From: an uncultured Campylobacter sp.
Lineage (GTDB): Bacteria; Campylobacterota; Campylobacteria; Campylobacterales; Campylobacteraceae
Length of the DNA: 6,782 bases
Direction: 5' to 3'
Assembly (NCBI GenBank): GCA_937965895.1
Contig: CALCKS010000090.1
Coordinates: forward strand, 1 to 6,782
Position numbers and translations under genes: made by a program. Below, piece after piece: positions 4,321 to 6,782 of the stretch (its first letter is position 1; each line of letters begins with the position of its first letter). A model generated the notes under the pieces. That model saw only the letters and a program-made list of their open reading frames with translations. It ran no database searches and was not told the DNA's origin.

Positions 4321-5319
4321 AAAATTTTAGATGTTGTTAGCGCTGAGTTTGGGATAAAATTTGAGTACGACTACAAGCTTATGGGTGGTGCAGCTTATGA
4401 TGTATTTGGCGTGCCTTTGCCAGATGAGACGCTTAGTTCTGCTCTAAGCTCAGATGCTGTGCTTTTTGGAGCGATTGGCGGCGAGAAATGGGATAGCCTG
4501 CCAAGACATCTAAGGCCAGAGAGTGGGCTTTTAAAGATTAGAAAAGAGCTTGAAGCTTATGCGAATTTACGCCCAGCCATTGTTTTTGATGAGCTAGTGG
4601 ATGCTAGCACGCTGAAGCCAGAGGTTTTAAGAGGCGTTGATTTTGTCGTGGTTCGTGAGCTAACAGGCGGACTTTATTTTGGACAGCCACGTGAAAAAGG
4701 CGAAGATAGAGCGTTTAATACGATGGTTTATTCTAAAATGGAGATCGAGCGCATCGCAAAGATCGCTTTTGAAACAGCAATGCTTCGCAAGAAAAAGGTC
4801 TGCATGGTCGATAAGGCAAATGTGCTTGAGACAAGCCAGTTTTGGCGCGAGGTGACTAGCGAGGTGGCAAAGGGCTATCCTGAAGTAGAGCTTAGCTTTA
4901 TGTATGTAGATAACGCAGCTATGCAGCTAGTAAGAGCTCCAGCAAATTTTGACGTCATACTTACTGAAAATTTATTCGGCGATATTTTAAGTGACGAAGC
5001 GAGTATGGTTTGTGGCTCGATAGGACTTTTGCCAAGCGCTAGTATGGGCGGTAAAGTGGGAATTTATGAGCCAATACACGGCTCAGCTCCAGACATTGCA
5101 GGGCAGGGCATAGCAAATCCAATCGCAACAATTTTAAGCGCAGCTATGATGTTAAGATACGCATTTAGTGAAAATGAAGCTGCAGATGCGATAGAAAATG
5201 CTGTGAAAGAGGCGCTTGCAAAAGGCTATAGAACAAAAGATATCGCTGCTTTTAACGCAGTTGAGGTTTGCTCAACTAGCGAGATAGGCGATGTTATCGC
5301 AGGATTTATTAAAAAATGA
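4252..5319 (+). CDS. leuB: 3-isopropylmalate dehydrogenase
   Basis: A 355-residue cytosolic enzyme of normal family length that oxidises and decarboxylates 3-isopropylmalate with NAD+ in leucine synthesis. It begins with the nucleotide-site segment GDGIGPEII. The substrate- and metal-binding residues of the beta-decarboxylating dehydrogenases are all present: Arg97 and Arg107 around SGLLKIRKELEAYANLRP, Arg135 and Tyr142 in RELTGGLYFG, Lys188 in DKANVLE, Asp220, Asp244 and Asp248 (ENLFGDILSDEAS). The NAD loop EPIHGSAPDIAGQGIANP follows. The Glu-rather-than-basic character around EPIHGSAPDIAG favours NAD over NADP. ATG 4252 is 3 bases after the leuD stop with only a weak GGA upstream, so coupling to leuD translation is likely. 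The gene ends in an ATGA overlap with the next. Codon use is clearly different from leuD. Confidence 0.97.
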   Translation: MREYKICVIKGDGIGPEIIDEAIKILDVVSAEFGIKFEYDYKLMGGAAYDVFGVPLPDETLSSALSSDAVLFGAIGGEKWDSLPRHLRPESGLLKIRKELEAYANLRPAIVFDELVDASTLKPEVLRGVDFVVVRELTGGLYFGQPREKGEDRAFNTMVYSKMEIERIAKIAFETAMLRKKKVCMVDKANVLETSQFWREVTSEVAKGYPEVELSFMYVDNAAMQLVRAPANFDVILTENLFGDILSDEASMVCGSIGLLPSASMGGKVGIYEPIHGSAPDIAGQGIANPIATILSAAMMLRYAFSENEAADAIENAVKEALAKGYRTKDIAAFNAVEVCSTSEIGDVIAGFIKK

Positions 5320-5561
5320 AAAACACAATCACTGAAGCACTGATCTACGAAGCTCAGGGGCTAAAAGATGATGCACTTGAAATTTATAAAAATATCTTAA
5401 AGCAAGATCCGTCAAATAAAGACGCTCTTAACGCGATAAACCGCCTGAGCGGACTTCGTAAAGAGCGAGCGATAAAAAACGAGCAGATGAAAGAGTTTTT
5501 TATAGCGATGAAAAGTGATGAAGAGATAAATGAATTTAAAAGGTGGTTGATAAGATTATGA
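5316..5561 (+). CDS. Small TPR-like helical protein
   Basis: An 81-residue, probably cytosolic, fully helical protein. Residues about 7-40 (ALIYEAQGLKDDALEIYKNI, then LKQDPSNKDALNAINRL) have the spacing of one tetratricopeptide-type helix pair: A-x-x-Y/A, G-x-x-x-D-A-L-x-I-Y, then D-P-x-N-x-x-A. The rest is charged, with a conserved-looking hydrophobic end (FKRWLIRL). One TPR cannot form a superhelix, so it probably binds a partner. Its start overlaps the leuB stop (ATGA, 5316-5319) and its stop overlaps the next start (ATGA, 5558-5561), so all three are translated as a coupled set. Partner and role unknown; the CiaD-like product next door is an obvious candidate, by position only. Confidence 0.85.
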   Translation: MKNTITEALIYEAQGLKDDALEIYKNILKQDPSNKDALNAINRLSGLRKERAIKNEQMKEFFIAMKSDEEINEFKRWLIRL

Positions 5562-5974
5562 AGCTTGATGATATCGCTAGAATGGCAATCAGTGAGGTTA
5601 GCGCTGAGCTTGAGAAAATAGAAGCATTGCAAAGTAAAAAGCAAGAAGAGCTTGAGCGAGAGAATTTAAAAAAAGAGCTTTTGGCTATAGAGACTAATGA
5701 AAATGCACTGAATAACGAGCTAAAAGTTGAGGCAAATTTACAAAATGAGCAAGCGTTTGAGGTAAAAGAGGAGCCAGTAAGTCCAATAAAAAGTAGAGAG
5801 GTGAGCGAAGAGAAAATTTTCTTAGCAAACCTTGCTGAACGCATAGAAGTGCTTTTTGAAGGGCTTAAACAAACTAGTGAACAAAATCTTGCTTCAAGGC
5901 TTGAGCTAACTACAAAATTTTTAGAATTTACCCTTGCAAATATCGAAAATAGACTCCAAAATCTCTCAAAATAA
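5558..5974 (+). CDS. ciaD: CiaD-like coiled-coil protein
   Basis: A 138-residue acidic, Cys-free protein rich in Glu, Lys and Leu. It starts MKLDDIARMAISEVSAELEK, has a heptad-like helix (about 14-45), a looser Glu/Asn/Pro middle (46-85) and a second predicted coiled coil (about 88-136) containing FLANLAERIEVLFEGL and LTTKFLEFTLANIENRLQNL. In C. jejuni the gene immediately before cca (Cj0788) is CiaD, a protein delivered to host cells through the flagellar export system that affects MAP-kinase signalling. Position and sequence character match the CiaD-like domain family, but it is shorter than I recall the C. jejuni protein being, and host-cell function here is unproven. The ATG at 5558, overlapping the previous stop as ATGA, is chosen over an in-frame GTG at 5543. 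It overlaps cca by about 41 bases if the TTG start of cca is right. Confidence 0.7.
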   Translation: MKLDDIARMAISEVSAELEKIEALQSKKQEELERENLKKELLAIETNENALNNELKVEANLQNEQAFEVKEEPVSPIKSREVSEEKIFLANLAERIEVLFEGLKQTSEQNLASRLELTTKFLEFTLANIENRLQNLSK

Positions 5975-6782
5975 GCCATTAGACGGCTCAAAAAATGAGA
6001 TAAAAATCAAAAATGAAATTTATAAAAATAGCGAGCTAGACTTTTTTAGATTGCTATTTGCCCCATTTACTTCACGTGTTTATCTAGTTGGTGGCTGTGT
6101 GAGAGATGCGTTCTTGGGGCGAGAAATTTATGATTATGACATCGAAGTTTATGACATTGAGCCTTTAAAATTTAATGAGCTAATGGCTAGCATAGGCGCT
6201 AGCGGAGTTGGCAAAAGCTACTTTATCTACAAATACAAAAACTACGACATTGGGCTTCCAAGAAGCGAGAGCAAAACTGGAAATTCACACAAAGACTTTG
6301 CAGTAAGCTATGTTAATGATCCCAAAATAGCGAGCCTTAGGCGAGATTTCACGATAAATGCTATGATGATGAATATTTTTAACGGAGAAATTTTAGACTT
6401 TTACGGCGGGAAGCAAGATTTAGTAAACAAGACATTAAGGCACATTGATAGTGAAAAATTTAAAGAAGATCCGCTAAGGGTGCTTAGAGGAGTGCAGTTT
6501 AGTGCGAGGCTTGATTTTAGCATAGTTGATGAGACGCTAGCTCTTATGAAAAGCCTTAGTTTGGAGCATCTAAGCAGAGATAGGATAAATACTGAGCTTA
6601 TTAAATTTTTTCGCGCAAAGCATCTAGAAAAGGGAGCTTACTATCTTTTTGAGCTTGGACTTTTTAAAGAAATTTTTGGTGTGCAAATTTATAAAGATGA
6701 TGAGTTTTTGGCTGAGCTAAAAAGTGCTAGAGAATTTGTGGATGATGAGAGATTATTTTTATATCTACTTTTTGGAAATTTT
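5934..6782 (+). CDS. cca: CCA-adding tRNA nucleotidyltransferase, 3' end missing
   Basis: The frame is open from after TAG 5922-5924 to the window end (283 codons seen). The enzyme builds or repairs the 3' CCA of tRNAs. Class II nucleotidyltransferase motifs are VYLVGGCVRDAFLG (49-62), the metal-binding DYD (67-69) in DYDIEVYD, LRRDFTINAM (135-144), EDPLRVLRGVQFSARLDF (178-195) and LSRDRINTEL (213-222). Within the frame there is no ATG before the first motif. TTG 5934 (MQISKIDSK) is the best start: the preceding 10 bases have no ribosome site, so coupling to the upstream gene would be needed. TTG 6051 would leave only a few residues before the GG motif. The leading 40-odd residues are poorly conserved in appearance and low in complexity, so the exact start is uncertain. 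The C-terminal tRNA-binding part lies outside the window. Confidence 0.93.
   Translation, partial: MQISKIDSKISQNKPLDGSKNEIKIKNEIYKNSELDFFRLLFAPFTSRVYLVGGCVRDAFLGREIYDYDIEVYDIEPLKFNELMASIGASGVGKSYFIYKYKNYDIGLPRSESKTGNSHKDFAVSYVNDPKIASLRRDFTINAMMMNIFNGEILDFYGGKQDLVNKTLRHIDSEKFKEDPLRVLRGVQFSARLDFSIVDETLALMKSLSLEHLSRDRINTELIKFFRAKHLEKGAYYLFELGLFKEIFGVQIYKDDEFLAELKSAREFVDDERLFLYLLFGNF

Noticed and set aside
5536..5991. Minus-strand 151-residue open frame, very rich in Ser and Phe
   Set aside because: It is the antisense reading of the Glu/Lys-rich CiaD-like gene; Ser/Phe runs are the expected mirror of GAA/GAG/AAA codons.
6195..6215. Walker-A-like GVGKS in the cca product
   Set aside because: It lacks the full GxxxxGK[ST] pattern and lies within the nucleotidyltransferase domain of an enzyme that uses a DxD metal site, not a P-loop.
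1..6782. Search for tRNA or rRNA genes, CRISPR arrays and insertion sequences, including near the composition break
   Set aside because: No cloverleaf-like segment, regularly spaced repeats, transposase-like frame or terminal inverted repeats were seen by eye.

Overview
The window looks like chromosomal DNA from a Campylobacter close to the C. concisus / C. rectus / C. showae group. Support for this is the moderate GC content (about 40-45% in blocks counted by hand), dense short-gapped gene packing, AAGGAG-type ribosome sites, and the leuB / small TPR protein / CiaD-like / cca run. The last two of these genes are also neighbours in C. jejuni (Cj0788-Cj0789). The species cannot be fixed from the sequence alone.

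Left part (1-3666): the 3' end of an unrecognised gene (1-155) meets, tail to tail, a minus-strand SLAC1/TehA-type membrane channel (177-1136). Divergent from it is a Crp/Fnr-family regulator with a CxxCxxC cluster in its sensor domain (1220-1864). This is followed by a sulfide:quinone oxidoreductase-like flavoprotein carrying a Tat/lipoprotein leader (1949-3286) and two tiny paralogous DUF2892/YgaP-type membrane proteins (3297-3458, 3463-3645). A perfect hairpin (3646-3666) closes this unit. Together the genes suggest a sulfide or reactive-sulfur sensing and oxidation module. Two copies of a 13-bp palindrome, read as GTRACTTYGTTAC, sit in the two gaps flanking the regulator gene. They are placed as if the regulator activates the channel and the sqr operon and represses its own gene.

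Right part (3667-6782): leuD and leuB, two leucine-biosynthesis genes 3 bases apart, lead into a translationally coupled chain: leuB, a small TPR-like protein (ATGA overlap), a CiaD-like coiled-coil protein (ATGA overlap), and cca (tRNA nucleotidyltransferase, overlapping by about 41 bases and cut by the window end). leuC is not in the window.

The base and codon style changes abruptly at the leuD/leuB boundary (about 4250). To the left, CpG-rich codons (NCG) dominate. To the right, CpG is about half as frequent and CCA/ACA/GCA codons are common. This points either to a recombination or transfer junction, or to a chimeric assembly, and should be resolved before drawing conclusions about synteny across it.
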